Shown piece after piece: positions 1-7,532 of a DNA stretch of 50,144 nucleotides. The stretch's first letter is position 1, and each line of letters starts with the position of its first letter. Origin of the DNA: JAUYLU01 sp038065675 (GTDB taxonomy: Bacteria; Patescibacteriota; Minisyncoccia; Phycocordibacterales; VMEP01); assembly GCA_038065675.1 (NCBI GenBank), contig JBBTQM010000016.1, positions 1-50,144 of the forward strand. Direction: 5' to 3'. The notes under the pieces are model-generated. The model was not told the DNA's origin, did no database searches, and saw only the letters and a program-made list of their open reading frames with translations. A program made the translations under genes and the position numbers.

Positions 1-2127
1 ATCATCGCGCACATCGACGCAGGCAAAACGACTACCTCAGAGCGTGTTCTCTACTACACTGGTTCCCAACACAAGATCGGAGAAGTGCACGAAGGAGAAA
101 CCACGACCGACTGGATGGAGCAGGAGCGTGAGCGCGGCATAACCATTACCGCCGCCGCCATAACTTGTTTTTGGTCGCCGACTTACCTGTCTGCGTTGCC
201 CGCACAGGCAGGCGACAAGGCGAACGAAAATCTCAAGCATCGTTTCAATATTATCGACACTCCCGGACACATTGACTTCACGATTGAAGTTAAACGCTCT
301 TTGCGTGTCTTGGACGGCGCGGTTGTCGTTTTTGACGGCGTTGCCGGCGTTGAGCCGCAATCGGAAACCAACTGGCGCTATGCCGATGAGGCCAGTGTTC
401 CCCGTGTTTGTTTCATTAATAAATTGGACCGCACAGGCGCGTCTTTCGAGCATTCGTACAAAACTATTCTTGAACGTCTTTCCAAAAAAGCGGTTCGCAT
501 GCAGATTCCCATCGGACTTGAAGACAAATTCGAGGGCGTGGTGGATCTCCTGCGCATGAAGGCGTACAAATTTGAAGGTGAAATGGGGCGCGACGTTGTT
601 GAGATTGAAATTCCTGAAAATCTCAACGCCGACGCCGAAAAATATCGCCACGAGCTGGTTGAAAAAATCGTTGAACAAGACGAAGCGGCAATGCATGAAT
701 ATTTGGAGGGTAAAACAATTGAATTCACGCGCCTGAAACAAATCATGAGAAAAGCGGTCATCTCAAACGAAATTTTCCCGGTTTTCGCCGGTTCGGCACT
801 TAAAAACAAAGGCGTTCAGCTCGTGCTCGACGCTGTCGTTGATTATTTGCCGAGCCCGATTGATATTCCTCCTACCAAGGGGCTCAATCCCGATACCGGA
901 GAAATAGAAATGCGGGCGGCGTCCGATTCGGAGCCGTTTTCCGCGCTTGCTTTTAAGCTCATGGCGGACCCATTCGTCGGACAACTTACTTTTTTCCGCG
1001 TTTATTCCGGAACTCTTGAAGCGGGGTCATACATTTTAAATACGAGAACGGGAAACAAGGAACGCATAGGCCGCATTCTCCAAATGCAGGCCAACGACAG
1101 GAAAGAAATTAAAAAAGTTTTCGCCGGAGAAATCGCCGCCGCGGTCGGGCTTAAAGACACAATCACTTCCGACACTCTCTGCGATGAAAATAATCCGATT
1201 ACACTTGAAAAAATCGTCATTCCGGAGCCGGTCATATCTCTCCGCATTGAACCGAAGACAAAAGCCGACCAGGAAAAAATGGGTATGGCTTTGGCGCGCC
1301 TTTCCCAGGAAGACCCGACATTTCGCATAACGACTGACGCCGAAACCGCCGAGACCGTTATCTGGGGTATGGGGGAACTCCATCTTGAAATAATCGTCGA
1401 CCGCATGAAAAGAGAATTCGGGGTGGAGACCTCCGTCGGCAAGCCGCAAGTCGCCTACAAAGAAACAATTACCGGTTCCGCGGAAGCGGAAGGAAAATAC
1501 ATCAAGCAGTCCGGAGGACGCGGACAGTACGGCCATGTCCGCATCAGAATCAAGCCGATGGAAAAAAATGTTGATCCGGAAGACGTGCCGAAAAACACAA
1601 AACGCTACGACCATTTCGAATTCGTAAACAATATAAAAGGAGGCGTAATCCCGAACGAATTTATTCCCGCGGTTGAAAAGGGGGTGCGCGAGGGGATGGA
1701 GCGCGGAGTGCTCGCTGGTTACCGCCTCGTCGATATTTCCTGCGAACTTTACGACGGTTCGTACCACGAAGTTGACTCATCAGAAGTCGCCTTCAAGGTT
1801 GCCGCCTCAATGGCTCTTCAGGATGCCGCCAACCGCGCGCGTCCTGTGATACTTGAACCGATTATGAAAGTGGAGGTTGTAACGCCGGACAAATTCATGG
1901 GTGACGTTACTGGGAATCTTTCCGGCAAGCGCGGACAAATTGAAGGAATGGAAGAACGCGGCATGAACAAGGCCATAAAAGCGCTCGTTCCTCTTTCCGA
2001 AATGTTCGGTTACGCGACATCAATGCGCTCCATGACCGAAGGCCGCGCTACATTCACTATGGAATTTGCAAATTACTCAATCGTTCCAAACAATGTTGCT
2101 CAAACTATAATTGAAGCAAGAAAATAA
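1..2127 (+). CDS. fusA: Elongation factor G (5' end outside window)
   Basis: Translocase GTPase that moves tRNAs and mRNA through the ribosome. The reading frame is open from base 1, which already encodes the P-loop AHIDAGKTT, so only a few N-terminal codons are missing. G2 (RGITI), G3 (DTPGH), G4 (NKLD) and the following EF-G domains run to the C-terminus in normal order. Odd feature: about 12 extra residues lie between FWS and the DTPGH motif compared with E. coli EF-G. They coincide with a near-palindrome at 186-212 (cctgtctgcg / cgcacaggcagg), which looks like an in-frame palindromic insertion. The gene is followed by a hairpin terminator pair, and tuf has its own promoter downstream. Confidence 0.97.
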   Translation: MIAHIDAGKTTTSERVLYYTGSQHKIGEVHEGETTTDWMEQERERGITITAAAITCFWSPTYLSALPAQAGDKANENLKHRFNIIDTPGHIDFTIEVKRSLRVLDGAVVVFDGVAGVEPQSETNWRYADEASVPRVCFINKLDRTGASFEHSYKTILERLSKKAVRMQIPIGLEDKFEGVVDLLRMKAYKFEGEMGRDVVEIEIPENLNADAEKYRHELVEKIVEQDEAAMHEYLEGKTIEFTRLKQIMRKAVISNEIFPVFAGSALKNKGVQLVLDAVVDYLPSPIDIPPTKGLNPDTGEIEMRAASDSEPFSALAFKLMADPFVGQLTFFRVYSGTLEAGSYILNTRTGNKERIGRILQMQANDRKEIKKVFAGEIAAAVGLKDTITSDTLCDENNPITLEKIVIPEPVISLRIEPKTKADQEKMGMALARLSQEDPTFRITTDAETAETVIWGMGELHLEIIVDRMKREFGVETSVGKPQVAYKETITGSAEAEGKYIKQSGGRGQYGHVRIRIKPMEKNVDPEDVPKNTKRYDHFEFVNNIKGGVIPNEFIPAVEKGVREGMERGVLAGYRLVDISCELYDGSYHEVDSSEVAFKVAASMALQDAANRARPVILEPIMKVEVVTPDKFMGDVTGNLSGKRGQIEGMEERGMNKAIKALVPLSEMFGYATSMRSMTEGRATFTMEFANYSIVPNNVAQTIIEARK

Positions 2128-2198
2128 AAATCCAAGGGGAGTCCTTGGATTTTTAAAACAAAAACTCCCCTTCTACAAGCTCAGGGGAGTTTTTGTTT
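2128..2198. terminator. Double hairpin terminator, fusA / DUF378 gene
   Basis: Two successive hairpins follow the fusA stop codon. The first is ccaagg-ggag-tccttgg (2132-2149), flanked by A and T runs. The second pairs aaaactcccc with ggggagtttt (2160-2195) and is flanked by A-rich and T-rich tracts on both sides, so it could end transcription from fusA and from the convergent minus-strand gene. The first hairpin belongs to a three-copy set; the others are at 25774 and 26957. Confidence 0.8.
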
Positions 2199-2413
2199 TA
2201 CATCGTTTGCCCGCTTTCGCAGGTTTTGCAAGCGGAGCGGTGCGTCGCCGCCTCAAAGACAGCGGCAAGTCCGACGAGTACATAAACAACGGTCTCAACC
2301 GTCGGCCATGAACCCAAAAGCATGTTGACTACATTCCACCCGAGCGCCGTTAGGCCCCAGTTGACGCCTCCGACGACGAGGAGAATGAAGGCAACCATGT
2401 GTAACGTTTTCAT
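2198..2413 (-). CDS. DUF378 family small membrane protein
   Basis: About 71 residues starting MKTLHMVAFILL. Two hydrophobic segments and the GGVNWGL motif in the first helix match the DUF378 (YuzA-like) family of small inner-membrane proteins of unknown function. The ATG at 2413 is chosen over an upstream start at 2455 because the family begins just before the first helix. It ends with a Cys-containing tail (CKTCESG). It is convergent with fusA, shares its terminator, and stands alone. Confidence 0.75.
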   Translation of the reverse strand: MKTLHMVAFILLVVGGVNWGLTALGWNVVNMLLGSWPTVETVVYVLVGLAAVFEAATHRSACKTCESGQTM

Positions 2414-2523
2414 AGTACTTATATAGGTTACCTGATAATAGTGACTAATATGCATTATACCGCGCGGCGGCTTTTACAAAGCCGGGACTGTGAATATCGC
2501 TTTTTATGCCCGCGCCTCCATAT

Positions 2524-2551
2524 TTGACAACCTTTTTCGCTTTGCTATTAT
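2524..2551 (+). promoter_or_regulatory. tuf promoter
   Basis: TTGACA (2524-2529) and TATTAT (2546-2551), spacer 16. Transcription should begin near 2558, giving a leader of about 115 nt. A short hairpin (gcattagtgc) followed by a pyrimidine-rich tract lies close to the predicted start. Confidence 0.8.
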
Positions 2552-2619
2552 GTCCTGTACACGCATTAGTGCGTTCTTTTCTTTTTGGCTCGAAATATTA
2601 TAAGTTTTAACAAATTAGC

Positions 2620-2657
2620 GGTAATCCTCCGGCCGTCTCGTGCGCCGAAGGATTACC
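2620..2657 (+). promoter_or_regulatory. Leader hairpin upstream of tuf
   Basis: ggtaatcct pairs perfectly with aggattacc, then cggc with gccg after one C/A mismatch, around a 10-nt loop. The hairpin ends 16 nt before the tuf ATG. No Shine-Dalgarno sequence is visible between it and the start, so it may shape initiation. Function is inferred only from position and stability. Confidence 0.55.
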
Positions 2658-2673
2658 GGTAGCATTAATAAAA

Positions 2674-3876
2674 ATGGCAGAAGAATTTAAGAGAGATAAG
2701 CCCCACATAAACGTGGGCACCATCGGTCACGTTGACCATGGAAAGACGACCTTGACCGCGGCCATCCTCCACGTCCTTGATATGAATAAGGACAAGGGAT
2801 ACGGTGCCCGCGTTGAAGGAATAGACAATATTGACAACGCTCCGGAGGAAAAGGCGCGCGGTATTACCATTGCACTTCATCACTCGGAGTATTGGACGCC
2901 TGCCCGCCACTACGCCCACATTGACGCCCCGGGACACGCCGACTACATCAAAAACATGATTACCGGCGCGGCCCAAATGGACGGTGCAATTATCGTGGTA
3001 GCGGCGCCTGATGGCGTTATGCCCCAGACTCGCGAACACGTTCTCTTGGCGCGCCAGGTCGGCGTTCCCCGCATCGTCGTTTTCCTCAATAAGTGCGACA
3101 TGGTTGAGGACAAAGACCTTATTGACCTCGTAGAGGAGGAAGTGCGCGAGCTTCTCACGAAATACCAGTTTGACGGAGCTAACACTCCGATTATCCGCGG
3201 TTCCGGACTCAAGGCCCTTGAATCAAAGTCCGCGGACGATGAATGGGCAAAGAAAGTTCTTGAGCTCGTTAATACACTTGATTCACACATTCCCCAGCCG
3301 GAGCGCGAAGTTTCCAAGCCGTTCCTCATGCCTATTGAAGACATTTTCTCTATTGAAGGACGCGGCACGGTTGTAACCGGACGCATTGAGCGCGGGACCG
3401 TTAAAGTTGGCGAAGAAATTGAAATTGTAGGAATCAAGCCGACCGCAAAAACGACCGTTACCGGAATTGAAATGTTCAACAAACAGCTTCAGGAAGGCCT
3501 TGCGGGCGACAACGCCGGCATCCTTCTCCGCGGCACCAAGAAAGAGGACGTAACGCGCGGTCAGGTTATCGCCAAAACGGGCTCAGTTACTCCTCATACT
3601 GACTTTGACGCTGAAGTATACATATTGAAGAAGGAGGAAGGCGGACGCCACACCCCGTTCTTCAACGGCTACAAGCCGCAGTTCTACATCCGCACGACGG
3701 ACGTGACCGGCGAAGTTACTCTCCCTTCAGGCGTTGAAATGGTTATGCCGGGAGACACTATTACTTTCAAAGTAAAACTCGTCGCCCCGGTCGCGCTTGA
3801 GGAAAAACAGCGCTTCGCCATCCGCGAAGGAGGCAAGACTGTCGGCGCGGGAGTCGTAACGAAGATAAACGCGTAA
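2674..3876 (+). CDS. tuf: Elongation factor Tu
   Basis: Full-length EF-Tu (400 aa), the GTPase that delivers aminoacyl-tRNA to the A site. Motifs seen: GHVDHGKTT (P-loop), RGITI (switch I), DAPGHADY (G3) and NKCD (G4), followed by beta-barrel domains 2 and 3 ending VGAGVVTKI. The NKCDMV and DAPGHADYIKNM segments are canonical. It has its own promoter and structured leader, and is separated from rpsJ by an 88-nt spacer built from an inverted repeat. Confidence 0.98.
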   Translation: MAEEFKRDKPHINVGTIGHVDHGKTTLTAAILHVLDMNKDKGYGARVEGIDNIDNAPEEKARGITIALHHSEYWTPARHYAHIDAPGHADYIKNMITGAAQMDGAIIVVAAPDGVMPQTREHVLLARQVGVPRIVVFLNKCDMVEDKDLIDLVEEEVRELLTKYQFDGANTPIIRGSGLKALESKSADDEWAKKVLELVNTLDSHIPQPEREVSKPFLMPIEDIFSIEGRGTVVTGRIERGTVKVGEEIEIVGIKPTAKTTVTGIEMFNKQLQEGLAGDNAGILLRGTKKEDVTRGQVIAKTGSVTPHTDFDAEVYILKKEEGGRHTPFFNGYKPQFYIRTTDVTGEVTLPSGVEMVMPGDTITFKVKLVAPVALEEKQRFAIREGGKTVGAGVVTKINA

Positions 3877-3885
3877 GCAAAAAAC

Positions 3886-3948
3886 AATTAACTATTAACA
3901 AATAACAAGTAACCCGCCTGGGAATCGGTACAAGTTAATAGTTACAAG
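3886..3948. repeat. Spacer inverted repeat, tuf-rpsJ
   Basis: The arms ttaactattaac and gttaatagtta occupy most of the 88-nt spacer, with flanking aacaagtaac and ttacaagtg words. It belongs to the A/C-rich left arm, G/T-rich right arm class of spacers seen at several other gene junctions in the window. Confidence 0.6.
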
Positions 3949-3964
3949 TGAAAAGTTAGTCCAC

Positions 3965-4336
3965 ATGGCTACAAAATCGACAACCAAAAAAGCTCCCGCG
4001 AAGAAAGCCGCGGCCAAGGCCGCGGAGGGGATACAACATCTGCGCATCCGTGTCCGCGCGTATGAAAATAAAGTGCTCGACCTTTCGGTTAAGCAAATTA
4101 TTGATACCGCTCTCCGCTATGACGCCAAAATTTTGGGGCCGATTCCGCTTCCGACCGAGATAAAAAAATATACGGTAAACCGCTCCTCGTTCATCTACAA
4201 AAACGCGCGCGAGCAGTTTGAGATGAGGATACACAAGCGCCTTATCGATATCGTGAACCCATCGGCGAAAGTGATTGAAGCTCTCACCAACCTATCCCTT
4301 CCTTCAGGGGTGGATATAGATGTGAAGATGATGTAA
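3965..4336 (+). CDS. rpsJ: 30S ribosomal protein S10 (uS10)
   Basis: 123 aa. From about residue 23 the sequence matches S10 (LRIRVRAYENKVLDLS, GPIPLPTEIKKYTV, REQFEMRIHKRLIDI). The first roughly 20 residues are a Lys/Ala tail (MATKSTTKKAPAKKAAAKAA) absent from typical 103-residue S10 proteins, as is common for CPR ribosomal proteins. In the usual S10 operon rplC follows directly. Here a terminator and about 3.2 kb of accessory cassettes intervene. Confidence 0.96.
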   Translation: MATKSTTKKAPAKKAAAKAAEGIQHLRIRVRAYENKVLDLSVKQIIDTALRYDAKILGPIPLPTEIKKYTVNRSSFIYKNAREQFEMRIHKRLIDIVNPSAKVIEALTNLSLPSGVDIDVKMM

Positions 4337-4342
4337 CAAAAA

Positions 4343-4402
4343 AATCATTAATTTAAACAAAATCCCCGCTTTATGCGGGGCTTTTGTTTAAATTAATGAT
4401 TA
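4343..4402. terminator. Long hairpin terminator after rpsJ
   Basis: Arms aatcattaatttaaacaaaa and ttttgtttaaattaatgatt flank a ccccgc-tttat-gcgggg core, giving a near-perfect stem of roughly 26 bp. With A and T tracts on both sides it can act on either strand. It closes the tuf-rpsJ unit. Confidence 0.85.
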
Positions 4403-4404
4403 AA

Positions 4405-4433
4405 TTGACAAATATGTATTTTTATTATTAAAT
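4405..4433 (+). promoter_or_regulatory. Probable promoter of small secreted protein gene
   Basis: A consensus TTGACA at 4405-4410 is followed by an AT-rich stretch. The -10 is imperfect: TATTAA at spacing 15 or TTAAAT at spacing 17. Confidence 0.5.
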
Positions 4434-4487
4434 GCGGACAGAAAATCGACCTTTCGTCCAACTCGTACATCCAAGTCCAAGGGGGTT

Positions 4488-4676
4488 ATGATGAAGAAAA
4501 GTATTGCCGTTTTTCTCTTGGGGTTCGTTGCGGCCGTTTCCTTCGCCTTGATAGCTCACGATTTGAGCGGTCACGGAATGAAGGAGGAAACCAAGCACTG
4601 CGCTACGTTTAACATCGGTGAGGGGTACCTGCGCGTTTGCGTGGGAGAAGTCCAATACCTAAGGCCCCTCCAATAG
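4488..4676 (+). CDS. Small secreted protein, unknown function
   Basis: 62 aa. A strong ribosome binding site (aaggggg) lies 4-5 nt upstream of tandem ATGs at 4488 and 4491. The N-terminus MMKKSIAVFLLGFVAAVSFALIAH is a typical signal sequence. The mature part has two cysteines (HCATF, VCVGE) that could form a disulfide. No family is recognised. It is a one-gene cassette with its own promoter, inserted between rpsJ and rplC. Its strong Shine-Dalgarno contrasts with the weak or absent ones of the surrounding ribosomal genes, which suggests an outside origin. Confidence 0.6.
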   Translation: MMKKSIAVFLLGFVAAVSFALIAHDLSGHGMKEETKHCATFNIGEGYLRVCVGEVQYLRPLQ

Positions 4677-4709
4677 CGAAAGCCCCGTTTCTAACATTAA
4701 GGAGCGCAT

Positions 4710-4905
4710 ATGCCGAGAGTTCGGCTCGAGAAAATTCCCCAGGAAATTCAACAGCGATACAACATCGGCGAGGAAGTGGAGGCCGATGTCGGATTTGATG
4801 TCACGGCTGGGGGGAAGCTTCACCTTCCGAAACAAGAAAGGGAAAGAGGTGCATGTAGATGCAGTGGAGCTCTGCGGCACCCCTATCATGGTCCGCGACC
4901 TTTGA
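4710..4905 (+). pseudogene. Small protein gene with one frameshift
   Basis: An ATG follows an aaggag site at a good distance and opens with MPRVRLEKIPQEIQQRYNIG. The frame then runs through the downstream terminator hairpin, which is unlikely to be real. If one G is removed from the G6 run at 4809-4814, translation continues as GGSFTFRNKKGKEVHVDAVE and stops at 4905, just before the terminator. That gives a coherent protein of about 64 aa. The extra G may be a sequencing error, a real mutation or a programmed slip. Family unknown. Confidence 0.6.
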
Positions 4906-4918
4906 ATGATTCCCGGTT

Positions 4919-4946
4919 GGCCCGCGCCTCGCGCGGGCTTTTTCTT
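4919..4946 (+). terminator. Terminator
   Basis: cccgcg-cctcg-cgcggg hairpin followed by cttttt. It closes the small frameshifted gene. Confidence 0.85.
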
Positions 4947-4967
4947 TGACTTGTTTGCCACGCGTAA

Positions 4968-4994
4968 TTGACAAATGGTGTTTGAAAATATAAC
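4968..4994 (+). promoter_or_regulatory. Promoter of the DUF1566 lipoprotein gene
   Basis: TTGACA (4968-4973) and TATAAC (4989-4994), spacer 15, lie about 60 nt upstream of a gene start that has an aaaggag site. Confidence 0.5.
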
Positions 4995-5053
4995 CTAAGC
5001 AACGGACTTGATTCTTTGTCAATCGAGAAACCCTTAACCAAAAGGAGTACGCT

Positions 5054-6629
5054 ATGAGCCGTTTATTGAGGTCGTTGGGCGTTATTGCATTTATCTTTAT
5101 CGTCACCGCGTGTGGCGGCGGTGGCGGCGGGAATACGTCTCCCGCACCTGTCTCTGCCCCGCCGGCAACGTACAGTATTTCTGGCACTGCCGCTCCAGGC
5201 GCCACAATCGCCGCGAGCGGGTCGGCGACAGCAAGTGCGATCGCCGCGGCGCAGACGGGACATTCAGTTTGTCCGGTCTCGCTAACGGCGCCTACACCGT
5301 CACGCCGTCGCTCACGGGATATTCATTTACCCCGACGAGCATGGCGAAAACGGTGAATGGTGCAAATGTGACCGGGGTGAATTTCACCGCTACGGCAAAT
5401 CCCGTCGTCCCGCCGACTAAGTACACTATTTCCGGCAAGGTGAGCGGTGGGGCTGGCATAATCGTCACCTTAAGCCCCAGTGGTGCGACGGTGACGACTG
5501 GTACGGACGGGAGTTACGAGTTCTCTGTGGTAAACGGGGGCTATACCGTCACTGCTCCGGGCGCAACCCCAGTCTCTGTAACGGTGAATGGAGCAAATGA
5601 AACGGGTATAAACATCGCGACGCCCATGCCAATCACCACTTCGTTGCCAGCCGGTTATGTGGTTCAGGGCGGGCTGACCTGGATGCCGGTGACCTTCATT
5701 GTGCCGGTAACCTTCGGTTCGACTTTCTGGGCGGATGCTAATGCTTATTGCACCAATACCACCATCAATGGACAGACCGGTTGGCGCATGCCGACCAAAG
5801 ATGAGTTGTTGAGCCTAGCCAATTCCGGGGCGTTGAACGCGGTGAACGGCCAGTGGGTCTGGTACTACGTCTGGTCGTCTACGCCCTATCCAACGGGCGG
5901 TTACTACGTCGTTTACTTGGATCCCACCAGGATATTCAACGGCACCGTCGATGTGGGCAGGGACGCCAACTATGTGTCGTGTGTCCACCCCGGTATTGTC
6001 CCCGCCCCACTGGCATCAGCGCTACTGTTGGCAACGGGCAAGTCACCGTCAGTTGGAATGCAGTTACGGGAGCGACCTCTTACAACCTTTACAGGGCATC
6101 GATCTCCGGTATCACCAAGAGCAACTACAGTTCATTAACCGGTGGAGTAAAGGTTGCCGGAGTTACCTCTCCATACATCCAAACCAGCTTGGCCAATAGC
6201 ACGACCTACTATTTTGTGGTGACGGCGGTCAATGCCAACGGAGAGAGTAACGAATCGAATCAGGTCTCGGCAACACCGCAGGTTGCTCCGTTGCCAGCAG
6301 GTTATGTGATTCAGGGCGGCCTGATCTGGATGCCGGTAACGTTAAACTTCAACTGGGCGGATGCCAATGCCTATTGCACCAATACCACCATTAACGGCCG
6401 AGCTGGCTGGCGTCTACCGACGCTAACCGAAGCATATGCCTTTTCTGCATCGTTTTTTTCCATCGGGGGGTTTCGCAATTCGTTGTGGACGTCACCCTAC
6501 ATGCCCTACATCTGGACGTCGACACCCGCTAGTGTTGGGAGCCACTACTTCGCCGATATCGTCATCGGCGTTGGCGGCAGTTTCGATGCGCGCGACGTGA
6601 ACCAATTCGGAGTGACGTGTGTCCTTTAG
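5054..6629 (+). pseudogene. Lipoprotein with two DUF1566 domains and FN3, two frameshifts
   Basis: It starts with a lipoprotein signal (MSRLLRSLGVIAFIFIVTAC, lipobox VTAC) and a poly-Gly linker, preceded by an aaaggag site. Three frames together encode one protein. The first carries the signal. After a shift between about 5170 and 5255 come a regulatory-like beta domain (DGTFSLSGLANGAYTVTP) and a DUF1566 domain (WADANAYCTNTTING, GWRMPTKDELL). After a shift near 6000-6008 (ccccgcccc) come an FN3 domain (GQVTVSWNAVTGATSYNLY) and a second DUF1566 domain ending VTCVL. Both shifts fit one missing base. The Cys-Gly6 start and DUF1566 pairs are common in Proteobacteria, so transfer is likely. It is either a decaying gene or one with assembly errors. 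Confidence 0.75.
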
Positions 6630-6742
6630 AGCCTTGGTCTGTGGAATCTCTTCATTGAGCCTTTAGGTATCGATGGAATGGGTGCAGTAGTCTTCGGCCC
6701 TGCCGGATTCTAGCTCGCTTGATTGAGTTTGTAGTAATTAAG

Positions 6743-6770
6743 TGGCCATCGCGAAAGCGGTGGCCTTTTT
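6743..6770 (+). terminator. Terminator after DUF1566 gene
   Basis: ggccatcgc-gaaa-gcggtggcc hairpin followed by ttttt. It lies about 110 nt past the stop. I see nothing else in 6630-6742. Confidence 0.88.
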
Positions 6771-6772
6771 GT

Positions 6773-6801
6773 TTGACTTTGGATATTTTTTATGATATAA
6801 T
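6773..6801 (+). promoter_or_regulatory. Promoter of the 105-aa protein gene
   Basis: TTGACT (6773-6778) and TATAAT (6796-6801) with a 17-bp spacer, an almost ideal sigma-70-type promoter. The roughly 95-nt leader holds two small hairpins (cctattcgtatggatagg; cttcta...tagaag). Confidence 0.85.
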
Positions 6802-6902
6802 TAAATAAGTTAATTCCTATTCGTATGGATAGGTCATTCCGAAAGGGATAAGAGGGAAGCTTCTAACCCTGAATTAGAAGCGTTCGTTGAAAGGATCAAG
6901 AT

Positions 6903-7220
6903 ATGTCCATCGTTTGGGAAGATTGGTCTCAAGTCGTGAATGGACCTTCCAAGTTCGACCTGATGGTGTCGTTGTTCGAATCTACGACACAGGCATTACA
7001 GCCGCGTCGAACCACGGAGTTCCAGGTGAAGCACAAGGACAAACCATCAACCATTCATCTGAAAGTTGCCGTTTCCCTTATACAGCGTGAAGATGGGTCA
7101 GGAGAGTCCTGGAACTTTGAAGGATACGCTCTTCCCTCGGGCAAGAGATTAAAAGGTTATTACTCTACCCGGACCAGAAAGGGCACCGTCAAATTCCACG
7201 ATAACGGACCGCTCGTATAA
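6903..7220 (+). CDS. Hypothetical protein (105 aa)
   Basis: Begins MSIVWEDWSQVVNGPSKFDL and ends FHDNGPLV. It is rich in beta-type and charged residues, with no signal peptide, membrane segment or recognisable motif. A gaaagg ribosome site lies about 8 nt upstream. It forms a complete cassette with its own strong promoter and terminator, and is the last insert before the rplC unit. No family recognised. Confidence 0.6.
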   Translation: MSIVWEDWSQVVNGPSKFDLMVSLFESTTQALQPRRTTEFQVKHKDKPSTIHLKVAVSLIQREDGSGESWNFEGYALPSGKRLKGYYSTRTRKGTVKFHDNGPLV

Positions 7221-7232
7221 ATAAAAAAATAT

Positions 7233-7270
7233 AACCCGCCTGCAAAAAATCTGCCCCGGCGGGTTTTTTG
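7233..7270 (+). terminator. Terminator before rplC unit
   Basis: aacccgcc pairs with ggcgggtt across a 20-nt loop, followed by a T run. It separates the cassette from the rplC promoter, which starts one base later. Confidence 0.75.
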
Positions 7271-7298
7271 TTGCATTTTTTGTACCCCCGTGTATACT
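7271..7298 (+). promoter_or_regulatory. rplC-rplB promoter
   Basis: TTGCAT (7271-7276) and TATACT (7293-7298), spacer 16. The predicted start near 7305 gives a leader of about 228 nt that contains an attenuator-like region and a long inverted repeat. Confidence 0.75.
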
Positions 7299-7315
7299 CG
7301 CTAAGTCAGATCTAC

Positions 7316-7379
7316 GTCCCCGTAATGGGGGACCAATGGACCACTCCGCAAATAGGATGCTCCATTGCGGATTTTTTAG
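7316..7379 (+). promoter_or_regulatory. Attenuator-like leader of rplC
   Basis: Three features lie in order. A hairpin gtcccc-gtaatg-gggac spans 7316-7333. ccaatgga (7333-7340) can pair with tccattg (7361-7367). tccgcaa (7345-7351) can pair with ttgcgga (7365-7371) and is followed by TTTTTT, an intrinsic terminator. The second and third pairings share bases and exclude one another, the layout expected of transcription attenuation. Ribosomal protein operons are often controlled through leaders, but the ligand here is unknown. Confidence 0.55.
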
Positions 7380-7530
7380 TAGAAAATAGCGAGGTATGCC
7401 GAGCATATTTTCTTAACCCCTCACTTGCATCGTAAGAGGGGGATAGTAAGTAAAATAAGTGAAGAAATAAATATTGTATAGCAAGTGAGGGGTAGCGATT
7501 TTTATAGTCGTTTTACTCCTTAAAAATCAG
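7374..7530. repeat. Family A spacer element upstream of rplC
   Basis: The core arms cccctcacttgc (7418-7429) and gcaagtgagggg (7480-7491) are perfect complements. Outside them, weaker pairing continues: a left gcgag...cgag part and a right cgactataaaaatcgc-like part on the opposite strand. The outer right sequence, read on the minus strand, resembles the outer left sequence of the rplP-rpmC copy, so this copy appears inverted relative to that one. Confidence 0.65.
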
Positions 7531-7532
7531 TC

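Noticed and set aside
7418..7491. CRISPR-like repeats (cctcacttgc words)
   Set aside because: Copies are inverted, not direct, and each pair is confined to one spacer; there is no regular repeat-spacer array and no cas gene.
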